DNA of 15,256 nt, taken from Pseudomonadota bacterium (GTDB lineage: Bacteria > Pseudomonadota > Alphaproteobacteria > Rhizobiales > Xanthobacteraceae). The stretch is taken from NCBI GenBank assembly GCA_023388935.1, contig JAEWFG010000262.1:1-15256 (forward strand), in the 5' to 3' direction. Made by a program: the position numbers and the translations under genes. Positions within the stretch are counted from its first letter, which is position 1. Every line of letters begins with the position of its first letter. The notes under the pieces were generated by a model. That model made no database searches. It was not told the DNA's origin and saw only the letters and a program-made list of their open reading frames with translations. Shown here piece by piece: positions 1 through 7,175 of the stretch.

Positions 1-226
1 CCTCGATCTGCTCGGGCGAGGTCTGGTCGGACGGCAAAACTTCATTGAGCTGATCGAAGGTCACGAAGCCGCGCTTCTTGGCCTGCTTGATCATCTTCTT
101 CACTGCCGCGTCGGACAGATCGAGCAAGGGCGAGGGCGCGTCCTGGGAATCCTTCTCCGGCGCGTCCGCTGCCTTGTCGTCCTTTTCCTTGTCCTTCGCC
201 TGCAGCGTCTTTGCCTTGGTGGCCAT
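1..226 (-). CDS. rpoD: RNA polymerase primary sigma factor RpoD, N-terminal part
   Basis: Seen: 75 codons run off the left edge. The protein begins MATKAKTLQAKDKEKDDKAA, a charged low-complexity tail. From about residue 34 it reads LLDLSDAAVKKMIKQAKKRG, then FVTFDQLNEVLPSDQTSPEQ, which is the sigma region 1.1 of alphaproteobacterial sigma-70. Start: ATG at 224-226 has an AGGAG six bases upstream; the overlapping ATG at 228-230 is in another frame. Known: RpoD is the housekeeping sigma factor, and region 1.1 keeps free sigma from binding promoters. Context: it lies downstream of dnaG on the same strand, the remnant of the dnaG-rpoD macromolecular synthesis arrangement, but 373 bp separate them, leaving room for its own promoter. 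Core sigma domains are outside the window. Identity is nearly certain. Confidence 0.95.
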   Translation of the reverse strand, partial: MATKAKTLQAKDKEKDDKAADAPEKDSQDAPSPLLDLSDAAVKKMIKQAKKRGFVTFDQLNEVLPSDQTSPEQIE

Positions 227-599
227 CCATTGCTCCTAAACGCGCTTCATGCAGCGCTCGCGGCGCCTGCCTGAAATCACTTGAACCCGTTGTTCGACGC
301 TCTCGCTTCGCCAAATCTCGACACGGAAAGGGCGGCGCGCCTATCTCTCGCCACCCCGACCTTTCTCTCGCCGGATTTGCCTAACGCTTCGTGAGCCTCT
401 TTGTCGCGGCGGATGCAGGTGTAGTGCCAACAGCGATTGCGCGGATTCATTCCTGACGCGTCTGTTCTGCCTGCGGCCGCCTGGTGGCCAAAGTGCTACA
501 AGACCGTTAAGCCTCGATTAACCCTGTTTTTGCCGCCAAACCTAGGATTTGGCGAGTCTTTTAGCGGTTCCGGCCCCGGCCGTCCGCATGATTCTTTCA
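227..599 (-). other. dnaG-rpoD intergenic region / probable rpoD leader
   Basis: A 373-base stretch without a convincing gene. It must hold the rpoD ribosome binding site (AGGAG at about 233-237, minus strand) and probably an rpoD promoter. I could not find a hexamer pair good enough to name. It also holds the hairpin at 534-554. Short open frames here have no recognisable product, no good Shine-Dalgarno, and amino-acid compositions typical of chance frames in GC-rich DNA. Confidence 0.5.
534..554 (-). terminator. Hairpin just downstream of dnaG (possible imperfect terminator)
   Basis: A perfect inverted repeat with arms CGCCAAA (534-540) and TTTGGCG (548-554) and a 7-base loop. It begins 46 bases after the dnaG stop. 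On the dnaG strand the stem is followed by GCAAAAAC and not a T-run, so it is not a textbook intrinsic terminator. It could still protect the dnaG 3' end or be a Rho-related structure. Confidence 0.35.
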
Positions 600-2600
600 T
601 CACATGCTCTTCTGGAACCGACCCGACAGCTCGCCAAAACCCTCGATCAGGGCCTCGGTACCGTCGACCTCGGCCATTCGGGCCTTCACGTCACGCAGCC
701 ACGCCAAATTGGCCTCGCTAGGATCCTCCCCCAAGGCCAGCTCGGCGTCTTTCAGCTCCCTAAGTAGTGAATGCCATTGCCGATGCAAGGCAACGAGCTG
801 GTGCCAAGTGGACAGAACGTCGTCCCGCGCCGCGCCCTCGCGGGCGCCCCACACGGCCTGGGTCGTGATGCCATTCTCAACCCTTTGAAGAATCTGTGAA
901 AATCCTCCCTTTTCGATGTCGCCTCGCATCTTTTCGGCCTGCTCGCCAGGGTCCGGTGAGTGGTGATGGTCGTTGGCGAAGGCGGCGATGATGCCGGCGC
1001 GGAGCTTGTGCGCCTCCGGGTGAGCCAGCTCCAAGGCGGCCACTTCCTCAAGGTGCTCATGCAGCAGCCAGGGGTGGTTAATCAGGCATTGCAGGATCAG
1101 GGCTTCGCGGCGGGAGATGGCGCTGCGCTGGCCGCGCATGATCGGGCTTGCCGCAAGCTGCGGGCTCGCCGCCTGGTAGGGGCCAGAGGGCAGCAGGACG
1201 GGACCGGGCGCGCCGCGACGCCCCTGACCACCGAATCGATTCGCCTGCCCCCCGCCGCGGGGTTGGAACGGGCGGCCGCCGGCACCGGAGCGGAAATTGC
1301 CGCGGCCGCCAAAGCCGCCGCGCCCGCCTTCGGGCGCAAAGGCGCGCTGAAGCCGCGCGGCAAAGTCGTCGCGATAGTAGCGCCGCACCACCTCGTCGCG
1401 GATACCGTTGGAGAGCTCCTTGATGCGCGCTTCCAGCGCGGCGCGGCGCTCGGGCGTTTCGAAATTGCCGCCTTCGAGCTCGCGCGACCAGATCATGTCG
1501 GCGAGCGGACGCGCCGCCCCGATGACCTCCTCGATCGCACCGCGGCCGCCGGAGCGCACGAGATCGTCGGGGTCCTGTCCTTCCGGCAGAAGCGCGAAGC
1601 GCAGGCTCTTGCCGGGGCTAAGGAAGGGCAGCGCAAGGTCTGCTGCGCGATAAGCCGCCTTCTGCCCCGCGCGATCGCCGTCGAAGCAGAGGATCGGCTC
1701 GTCCGCCATTTTCCAGAGCAGCGCGAGCTGGCTTTCGGTGAGCGCGGTGCCGAGCGGTGCGACGCTGCCTGCAAAGCCCGCGGTGACCATCGCGATGACG
1801 TCGACATAGCCTTCGACCACGATCAGGGCGCTGCCGTCATGGGTCGCCTTCCGCGCGGTCTGGTGATTGTAGAGATTGTCGCCCTTGTGGAAGAGCGGCG
1901 TCTCCGGCGAATTCAGATATTTTGCCGGAACGTCCTTCTCCATGGCGCGCCCGCCGAAGGCGATGACGCGGCCGCGCAAGTCGGTGATCGGAAACATCAC
2001 GCGATCGCGGAAGCGGTCATAAGGCACCGGGATGTCGTTGCCGGCGACCAGCAGCCCGGTCTCGACCATGTCGTCGACGGAGACGCCGAGCTTGCCGAGA
2101 TGCTCCTTCAGCGCAAAGCGATCGGGCGACGCATAGCCCAGCCGAAACTGCAATTGCGTCGCCGGCGAAATCGCGCGGTCGGCGAGATAGCCGCGTGCCT
2201 TGGCGCCGAGGCGCGAGGCCAGCGTCTCCGCAAAATACTTCGCGGCAAGATCCATGACGTCATGCAACGTGCGGCGGCGCTGCTCGTGCCGCGCCGCATC
2301 GGGGGTCACCGCCGGCAACGGCAGGCCCGCCATGTTGGCGAGCCGCTCCACGGCCTCCGCAAACGGCAGGCCGTCGGTCTCCATCACGAAGGTGATGATG
2401 TCGCCGTGCTTGCCGGAGGAGAAGTCGTGGTAAAAACCCTTCTGGTCGTTGACGTAGAAGGACGGCGTCTTCTCCTGCTGGAACGGCGACAGCCCCTTCC
2501 ACTCCCGCCCCGCCTTCTTCAGCTTGACGCGCTTGCCCACGACTTCGGAAACCGAAAGCCGGGCACGAAGCTCGTCGAGGAATTGTGGCGTGAAACGCAT
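600..2600 (-). CDS. dnaG: DNA primase DnaG
   Basis: Role: makes RNA primers at the replication fork and binds the DnaB helicase through its C-terminus. Seen: 666 aa, normal for the family. Residues 1-97 are the zinc-binding-type domain. The catalytic core contains DRFRDRVMFPITDLRGRVIA (195-214) and LNSPETPLFHKGDNLYN. The Toprim fold has VVEGYVDVIA (E263) and CFDGDRAG (D307, D309). Residues 425-466 are an Arg/Gly-rich linker, and the rest is a helicase-binding-type C-terminus. Start: ATG at 2600, matching the usual MRFTPQFLDELR opening. Odd: the four zinc ligands of E. coli DnaG (C40, H43, C61, C64) align with S38, Q41, D59 and S62, so the zinc site looks lost although the fold motifs EKTPSF and FYHDFSSGKHGD remain. 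Neighbour: rpoD downstream. The long plus-strand open frame opposite it is a shadow. Confidence 0.97.
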   Translation of the reverse strand: MRFTPQFLDELRARLSVSEVVGKRVKLKKAGREWKGLSPFQQEKTPSFYVNDQKGFYHDFSSGKHGDIITFVMETDGLPFAEAVERLANMAGLPLPAVTPDAARHEQRRRTLHDVMDLAAKYFAETLASRLGAKARGYLADRAISPATQLQFRLGYASPDRFALKEHLGKLGVSVDDMVETGLLVAGNDIPVPYDRFRDRVMFPITDLRGRVIAFGGRAMEKDVPAKYLNSPETPLFHKGDNLYNHQTARKATHDGSALIVVEGYVDVIAMVTAGFAGSVAPLGTALTESQLALLWKMADEPILCFDGDRAGQKAAYRAADLALPFLSPGKSLRFALLPEGQDPDDLVRSGGRGAIEEVIGAARPLADMIWSRELEGGNFETPERRAALEARIKELSNGIRDEVVRRYYRDDFAARLQRAFAPEGGRGGFGGRGNFRSGAGGRPFQPRGGGQANRFGGQGRRGAPGPVLLPSGPYQAASPQLAASPIMRGQRSAISRREALILQCLINHPWLLHEHLEEVAALELAHPEAHKLRAGIIAAFANDHHHSPDPGEQAEKMRGDIEKGGFSQILQRVENGITTQAVWGAREGAARDDVLSTWHQLVALHRQWHSLLRELKDAELALGEDPSEANLAWLRDVKARMAEVDGTEALIEGFGELSGRFQKSM

Positions 2601-2646
2601 AGTCTGAGTCTAGCGCGAAACCGTGTGAGTCGGGCGAAGGATCAGG

Positions 2647-2675
2647 GATATAGGGACGACCAGCCTAAAAGTCAG
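2647..2675 (-). promoter_or_regulatory. Possible dnaG promoter
   Basis: Reading the minus strand, CTGACT (2675-2670) is followed after 17 bases by TATATC (2652-2647). This would start transcription near 2640 and give a leader of about 40 bases. Each hexamer matches the sigma-70 consensus only partly, so this is a weak call that rests on position and spacing. Confidence 0.25.
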
Positions 2676-2723
2676 GTTTGTCAGGATTATCCGAGTTATT
2701 CGACCTATACACAGGCCCCTTGC

Positions 2724-2850
2724 GTCATTCCGGGGCGATGCGAAGCATCGAGCTATGATGCGCAATTGCGCATCTGAGAATCCATTTCTCCCAGCATTCC
2801 GGCCGCACGATGGATTCCGGGCTCGCCTCTTCGAGGCGCCCCGGAATGAC
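2724..2850. repeat. Intergenic palindromic repeat, copy R1
   Basis: The ends are a perfect 14-base inverted repeat: GTCATTCCGGGGCG at 2724-2737 and its complement at 2837-2850. Inside are a small hairpin, CGATGC-GAA-GCATCG (2736-2750), and an 18-base perfect palindrome, GATGCGCAATTGCGCATC (2757-2774). Forty bases (2749-2788) are identical to copy R3 at 14179-14218, and the first 28 bases match copy R2 at 12881-12908. An 11-base direct repeat, AATGACAGAGG, occurs at 2845-2855 and 2857-2867. The element fills most of the 303-base gap between the divergent dnaG and Cld-family genes. No coding potential is evident. Confidence 0.85.
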
Positions 2851-2903
2851 AGAGGCAATGACAGAGGACTTGAATCCCACCCGGTTCCACGCTTCCATAG
2901 GCC

Positions 2904-3467
2904 ATGTTCAAAACCTTTCGCGGCGGTCATAGCGGGGGGTGGCGTATCACCTCGATTTCGCCCGTGACGGGCGAGCCCCTGCCCTTCGTGCCGGCGCTGT
3001 CGGTGACCGACAGCGAGGCCGTCTCATTGCCGCTGGTGCCCTCGCGCAATGCGTGGCGGCTGGTGGGCGCGGCCAGCACGCTGCACTACACCGAGCGCGC
3101 CGAGCAGCAGCAGCTCACCGCGGTGCAGCCCGAGCTTGGCCGGATCGAGGCAACTTCCGCGGCGCTGATCCCGATCCGCAAATCGGAGGCGTGGTGGGAG
3201 CTGACGCAGGAAGAGCGCCGCAAGATCTTCGAGGACAGGTCGCACCACATCGCGAGCACCCTGCGCTTCCTGCCCGCCATCGCGCGGCAGCTCTATCACA
3301 GCCGCGATCTCGGCGGTCCCTTCGACTTCCTGACGTGGTTCGAGTTCGCGCCCGCCGATGCCCCGCTGTTCGAGGAGCTCGTGGCGATGCTCAGGCAGAC
3401 CGAGGAGTGGACCTATGTCGAGCACGAGGTCGACGTGCGCCTGGTGAAGGAAGTGCTGTCGGCCTAG
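2904..3467 (+). CDS. Chlorite dismutase-family heme protein (short, clade 2 type)
   Basis: Seen: 187 aa, close to the short dimeric chlorite dismutase of Nitrobacter winogradskyi and shorter than HemQ or the long Clds. Family signatures: IPIRKSEAWWELTQEERRKI (about 90-108), then RSHHIASTLRFLPAIARQLY, YHSRDLGGPFDFLTWFEFAP and EEWTYVEHEVDVRL. Alignment by eye to true Clds puts the proximal heme histidine at H115 and the distal catalytic arginine at R128, 13 residues apart as in known enzymes; both are present. Known: Clds convert chlorite to chloride and oxygen. Inference: a functional heme enzyme whose natural substrate here is uncertain, since no perchlorate reductase genes are visible. No signal peptide, so probably cytoplasmic. 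The start lacks a strong Shine-Dalgarno. Its stop overlaps that of the convergent next gene. Confidence 0.85.
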   Translation: MFKTFRGGHSGGWRITSISPVTGEPLPFVPALSVTDSEAVSLPLVPSRNAWRLVGAASTLHYTERAEQQQLTAVQPELGRIEATSAALIPIRKSEAWWELTQEERRKIFEDRSHHIASTLRFLPAIARQLYHSRDLGGPFDFLTWFEFAPADAPLFEELVAMLRQTEEWTYVEHEVDVRLVKEVLSA

Positions 3468-3862
3468 TGATCGAGAAAGCGGCCCGATTCGATGCGCGGC
3501 AGATCGGTGACGGGCCAGTTGTAGATGTAAGTCCAGGCCTTGCCAGTGGTGCCGTCCGGCAGCGTCACGTCGATCAGCTTGCGCAGATATTCCGTCGGCT
3601 CCGGAAAACCCTCGCCGCAGGCCTCGTACATGTCGAGCTCGCGCAGGAGCTCGTCGGGCACGCGCAGGTGAAACAGCTCGCCATGGACGATCTCGGACGG
3701 CGCGTCCGACAACAGTAGTCCCGGATAATGCTTCACCAGGACAAGCCGGCCACGACAGGTCGCCCCACCCAGAAAATCCGCGTGCCCCGCGAGCAGCCGC
3801 GCCATCGGATGGTCGAAGCCGCGCATCAGGGTGCCGTAGACGAAAAGACGATCGGTGATCAT
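3464..3862 (-). CDS. Gamma-glutamylcyclotransferase-like (AIG2/GGCT family) protein
   Basis: Seen: 132 aa starting MITDRLFVYGTLMRG. The FVYGTLMRG motif (7-15) forms the substrate loop of the GGCT fold. LDMYEACG has E80 where the family's catalytic glutamate is expected. HGELFHL (60-66) and the C-terminal KAWTYIYNW strand also fit. Known: members cleave gamma-glutamyl amides to release 5-oxoproline, or act on related gamma-glutamylamines; the exact substrate cannot be read from sequence. The ATG at 3862 has AGAAGG only two bases upstream, so spacing is poor, but the N-terminus fits the family. It converges on the Cld-family gene and the two stop codons share CTAG at 3464-3467. Confidence 0.85.
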   Translation of the reverse strand: MITDRLFVYGTLMRGFDHPMARLLAGHADFLGGATCRGRLVLVKHYPGLLLSDAPSEIVHGELFHLRVPDELLRELDMYEACGEGFPEPTEYLRKLIDVTLPDGTTGKAWTYIYNWPVTDLPRIESGRFLDH

Positions 3863-4023
3863 GGCCTTCTATAGCCGTCAATCGGCAGCCTGCAAATCGC
3901 TGCAGATCTACGCAATCACGAGCAGCTGAACCTGTGCTCGCCGAACGCTACGGGACTGTTGTAGCGATATTCGGCCTTGTGATGAATCGTCAGCAGCGGC
4001 ATCGTCTATCGATCATGGTGATC

Positions 4024-4057
4024 TTGGGCGGAGCAATCCATAGCGATTCCCGCCCAA
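4024..4057 (+). promoter_or_regulatory. Leader hairpin upstream of the N-formylglutamate amidohydrolase-like gene
   Basis: Perfect 8-base arms TTGGGCGG (4024-4031) and CCGCCCAA (4050-4057) enclose 18 bases. An inner AATC/GATT pairing can extend the stem. It ends 36 bases before the ATG at 4094 and is followed by TTCTT. It could be a leader structure, a terminator-like element or an operator; the sequence does not decide. Confidence 0.4.
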
Positions 4058-4093
4058 TTCTTGGGGTGACTGCTCTTTCCATAGGCAATCAGG

Positions 4094-4900
4094 ATGGCTT
4101 TAGACACAGCTGACGCGACCGATCAACTCCTCGGCGCGGATGACATTCCGCCCGTGCATGAGGTGAATGCGGGAGGGGCATCGCCCTTCCTCCTCACCTC
4201 GGATCATCATGGGCGGGTGCTGCCGCGTGCGCTCGGCGATCTCGGCGTCGCGGAAAGCGAGCTTGTCAGGCACATCGCCTGGGATATCGGCATCGCCGGC
4301 GTGGCCGAGCGGCTCGCAAAAATGCTCGACGCACATCTGATCGCGCAACGCTATTCGCGGCTCGTGATCGACTGTAACCGCCCGCCGGCCGCAGCGAGTT
4401 CGATCCCCGTAATTTCCGAGGCAACGACGATTCCGCGCAACGAGGGCATCTCCGAGGGCGAGCGCGCCGCAAGGCGGCGTGAGATCTTCGAGCCCTACCA
4501 TCACCGCATCGACGCCGTGATCGACCGCCGCGTGCACGCGGAGCGGTCGACAGTGCTGGTGTCGCTGCACAGCTTCACGCCGGTCTATGCCGGCGTCGCG
4601 CGGCCCTGGCACATCGGCGCGCTCTATCACCGCGACACCGTGCTGCCGCGGCTTCTGCTCAAGCATCTGCGCACCGAGAGCGACCTCGTCGTCGGCGACA
4701 ACGAGCCCTATGCGGTGAGCGACCTCACCGACTACACCATCCCCGTGCACGGCGAGGCGCGCGGCCTGATCAACACCGGCATCGAGATCCGCCAGGACCT
4801 CATCGCGGACCAGTCCGGTCAGCAGCAATGGGCGGAGCGGCTGGCGCGCGTTTTTGTGGAGATCGAGGCGGAGTTGAAGGCGGAAGGGCTGGTCGATTAG
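4094..4900 (+). CDS. N-formylglutamate amidohydrolase-family protein
   Basis: Seen: 268 aa with the ordered motifs of the family: VHEVNAGGASPFLLTSDHHG (SDHHG at 36-40), RHIAWDIGIAGVA (59-71), LVIDCNRP (90-97), EPYHHRID (133-140), VSLHSFTPVY (156-165), GDNEPYA (201-207) and HGEARGLINTGIEIRQDLI near the end. Known: HutG-type enzymes hydrolyse N-formyl-L-glutamate to formate and glutamate at the end of one histidine degradation route, using a metal centre. Inference: no other hut genes are nearby, so a different N-formyl or N-acyl substrate is possible. No signal peptide, so cytoplasmic. The ATG at 4094 has only a weak AGG just upstream. A hairpin lies in the leader. Its stop overlaps the stop of the convergent DUF3592 gene. 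Confidence 0.88.
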   Translation: MALDTADATDQLLGADDIPPVHEVNAGGASPFLLTSDHHGRVLPRALGDLGVAESELVRHIAWDIGIAGVAERLAKMLDAHLIAQRYSRLVIDCNRPPAAASSIPVISEATTIPRNEGISEGERAARRREIFEPYHHRIDAVIDRRVHAERSTVLVSLHSFTPVYAGVARPWHIGALYHRDTVLPRLLLKHLRTESDLVVGDNEPYAVSDLTDYTIPVHGEARGLINTGIEIRQDLIADQSGQQQWAERLARVFVEIEAELKAEGLVD

Positions 4901-5880
4901 CCGCCGCGCGTCGCGACGAACACTGCGAGTGCAGCGAAGATCGCAGCGATGCCCCACAGCACATATGCGATGCGGCCGTCACCGCGGGCATCGAGCGTTG
5001 CTTCGGCCGGGTTGTCGGGATTGACGCGGACCTCGACGGTTACGCCGTCCTGATAGCGCGACATCAGCTTCTTCAGCATCCTGTCGGACGCGGCCGGCGT
5101 TCCTGCCGCGACGCGCGCCCATTCATTGGTGTAGCTGACGTTGTGATAGCGGTACGTGTAGGCCACCCGCTTGCCGAACATCTCGCTGCCGCGCGCCTCG
5201 CCAGGCTCGCTGGCCTCGTGATATTCCTCCATCGCTGACAGCCTGATCGTACCCGGCACGGCCGGCCAGCGCGCCGCCATCGAGGCCTGCCGCTGCGCGG
5301 CAAATCCTATCAGCGCGACGACGAGGCCGAACGCTCCGAAGCCGACGACGAGGCCAGCGAGATCCGGCCGCGCAAGGTGATGTGCGAGGTAGGCATAGCT
5401 CTGGTTGAACCCGAAGGCCGAGCCGAACACGATGCCAATGGCGATCACCGTGCCGATGCCGAGGCAGCCCCAGAGGCCCTTGGGCAGATCGCGCTCGAGC
5501 ACGGCCTGTTCGGGATGGCGCGGATTGTAGTAGACGGTGACGATGCTGCCCGCGGGATATTTCGCGAGCTTCTCGGCGACCTCGAAGTTGCCGAGGTCTT
5601 CGCCGATCGAGATGCGGCTGTTGCGTAGCTTGCGGCCGCCAACCGCAAATTCGTAAGTCACGTTCGCGAAATTGCGGCTTTCGAGACGATAGCCATCCTC
5701 GCGGTCGTCGTCGGATACCCTGACCTCGCGCACCTCTGCGACGGAGGTGACCACCTTGCCCCGGGTCTGCGGCCAGTTTCTCGCCTCGCGCACCTGCCAG
5801 GTCTTGACGATTGCGGCAACCAGGATGAGTCCGAGCGGTGCGAGCAGCATCGCATAGACGAACCAGGGCAGATCGGGCAC
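4897..5880 (-). CDS. DUF3592 integral membrane protein with two repeats
   Basis: Seen: 327 aa with four likely transmembrane segments at about 8-25, 135-155, 173-195 and 303-323. Two soluble modules lie between them (about 36-132 and 203-299). They share the DUF3592 pattern of a start Trp-Pro, a beta-rich body, and an ending like VTVYYNPRHPEQAVLERDL in the first and VEVRVNPDNPAEATLDAR in the second, so it is an internal duplication. Start: GTG at 5880 with AAGGA eight bases upstream; the next ATG would cut into the first membrane segment. Function is unknown for the family. The two modules probably face the periplasm with short N- and C-terminal anchors (inference). It is on the same strand as the LysE-type gene, 84 bp downstream of it, and its stop overlaps the convergent amidohydrolase-like gene. 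Confidence 0.82.
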   Translation of the reverse strand: MPDLPWFVYAMLLAPLGLILVAAIVKTWQVREARNWPQTRGKVVTSVAEVREVRVSDDDREDGYRLESRNFANVTYEFAVGGRKLRNSRISIGEDLGNFEVAEKLAKYPAGSIVTVYYNPRHPEQAVLERDLPKGLWGCLGIGTVIAIGIVFGSAFGFNQSYAYLAHHLARPDLAGLVVGFGAFGLVVALIGFAAQRQASMAARWPAVPGTIRLSAMEEYHEASEPGEARGSEMFGKRVAYTYRYHNVSYTNEWARVAAGTPAASDRMLKKLMSRYQDGVTVEVRVNPDNPAEATLDARGDGRIAYVLWGIAAIFAALAVFVATRGG

Positions 5881-5964
5881 GGCCTAATTCCTTCGTCAGC
5901 GGCAATGCCCGATTGGACGCATCGCCGCCGCGAAGGGTTCAAACCCGAAACGGTTCGAGGGACG

Positions 5965-6585
5965 TTATTTCGCCCGGGTCAGCGCCAGCCAGATGCCGCC
6001 GCCGATCATGAAGCCGCCGGAGATGCGCGACATCAGCCGCGTGCGGCGGGCCGAGAAGAATTTTCGGGCGCGCCCGGCCGCGAGGGCGTACAGCGCATCC
6101 GTCATCGCCGCGGTGACCATGAAGGTGGCGCCCAGCAGCGCGACCTGCGGAAAATGGTCGCGGTTCATGTCCATGAACTGCGGGATGAAGGCGCCGAAGA
6201 AGATCAGCACTTTCGGGTTCGACAGCAGCACCAAAAAGCCTTGCAGGAAGAACCCGCCGCGTGGCGGCGCCGGCGGCTCATCGACGTGGAGGCCTTCAAC
6301 CGGCGCCCAGACCAGCTTGACGCCAAGCCAGATCAGATAGGCGGCGCCGGCAAAGCGCACCCAGTCGAACCAGTAGCCCATGGTCGCCATCAGCGAGGTC
6401 AGGCCGACCGCAACGACGCCGATGACGATGGCGAGCCCCGCCTGCGCACCCGCGACATTGGTCAGCGCCGCGCGCGTGCCATGGCGCAGGCCGTTGGCGA
6501 TGACAAGGGTGACGATCGGTCCCGGCAGCAGCGCCAGCGCAATGCAGGCGGCGACGAAGGCGAGGTAGGCTTGCATGGACATCAT
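5965..6585 (-). CDS. LysE/RhtB-family transporter
   Basis: Seen: 206 aa from MMSMQAYLAF, the usual length of this family. It has about six hydrophobic segments, the N-terminal signature LALLPGPIVTLVIANGLRHG (about 17-36) and the mid-protein LLSNPKVLIFFGAFIPQF (120-137), which matches the conserved NPK..FF.AF.PQF motif. Known: these inner-membrane proteins export amino acids or related small molecules; the substrate is not readable here. Start: an upstream in-frame GTG at 6630 would add 15 residues (PCINAPNCPSRVLP) that do not fit the family, so I chose the ATG at 6585. ATGs at 6582 and 6576 are also possible, and none has a good Shine-Dalgarno. It follows the small exported-protein gene by 45 bp and may be cotranscribed with it. 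Confidence 0.88.
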   Translation of the reverse strand: MMSMQAYLAFVAACIALALLPGPIVTLVIANGLRHGTRAALTNVAGAQAGLAIVIGVVAVGLTSLMATMGYWFDWVRFAGAAYLIWLGVKLVWAPVEGLHVDEPPAPPRGGFFLQGFLVLLSNPKVLIFFGAFIPQFMDMNRDHFPQVALLGATFMVTAAMTDALYALAAGRARKFFSARRTRLMSRISGGFMIGGGIWLALTRAK

Positions 6586-6630
6586 GGGGAGGACTCGCGA
6601 AGGGCAGTTTGGTGCATTAATGCATGGCAC

Positions 6631-7173
6631 TTACCTTCCGTCCAGCACGGCGCTCACCCATGTCTTCATCTCCTGGGTTTCCAGGAACGCGAGCGCCGCG
6701 CGCTGCACCGCGTGTGCTTCTCCACGCCCCTGCGCAGCAGCGACGAGCAGATCGCAGCGGCGCGAGACGGCAACGCCGGTCGCGGCGTGACGTGCACCGT
6801 CGGGCATGTCGAGATCGTAGCGTCTTGCGCGACCGCGCATCTCGCCAAGACCCACTTCTTCGCCCGGCGCAGTAGCCGCAAAGCGTGGACTGATCAGATC
6901 GATGTCGGCAACGCGATCGACCTCATCGTCATCGGCGACGCCGCGATCGCAATTGCAGAAGCCGCGTTTGGCGCGAACGTAGAGCTCGGCGCCTGCGCAG
7001 GCGCCATCGCAACGGAATGCACGCCCCATCGGCCAGCCGTCGCGCGGAAATGGCCACGCAATCTCGCGCCAACGCGCCGGCTCTTGCGCCGTCGGCGGCA
7101 CAAACTGATAGGCCCCGACACCGGACGCACCGAGCGCGATCGCCACAGCCGCTATCGCTGCCACGGGCCGCAT
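6631..7173 (-). CDS. Conserved hypothetical exported protein with five cysteines
   Basis: Seen: 180 aa. The first 21 residues (MRPVAAIAAVAIALGASGVGA) are hydrophobic and look like a signal peptide or N-terminal anchor. The mature part has REIAWPFPRDGWPMGRAF (37-53), then cysteines at 55, 59, 73 and 75 (CDGAC, CNC), an acidic stretch DDDEVDRVADIDLI, and a fifth cysteine at 140. I do not recognise a named domain. The paired cysteines could form disulfides or bind a metal (inference). Context is informative: its ATG begins two bases after the stop of the upstream secreted LVIVD-repeat gene, so the two are almost certainly one operon and translationally coupled. This suggests partnership in the periplasm or cell envelope. 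The open frame and the tight spacing support it as a real gene. Confidence 0.75.
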   Translation of the reverse strand: MRPVAAIAAVAIALGASGVGAYQFVPPTAQEPARWREIAWPFPRDGWPMGRAFRCDGACAGAELYVRAKRGFCNCDRGVADDDEVDRVADIDLISPRFAATAPGEEVGLGEMRGRARRYDLDMPDGARHAATGVAVSRRCDLLVAAAQGRGEAHAVQRAALAFLETQEMKTWVSAVLDGR

Positions 7174-7175
7174 CG

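Noticed and set aside
42..314. A 90-codon minus-strand frame overlapping the rpoD start
   Set aside because: Wrong frame relative to a clear RpoD N-terminus; a Gly/Arg/Glu-rich chance product.
960..2777. A 605-codon plus-strand open frame opposite dnaG
   Set aside because: It is the antisense shadow of dnaG. GC-rich codon use leaves the opposite strand open, the translation is rich in Arg and Ala without domains, and dnaG is unmistakable.
2724..2850. Insertion sequence or miniature transposon (MITE) carrying the R1 repeat
   Set aside because: It has inverted ends but no transposase in the window and no convincing target-site duplication around any copy, so I call it only a palindromic repeat.
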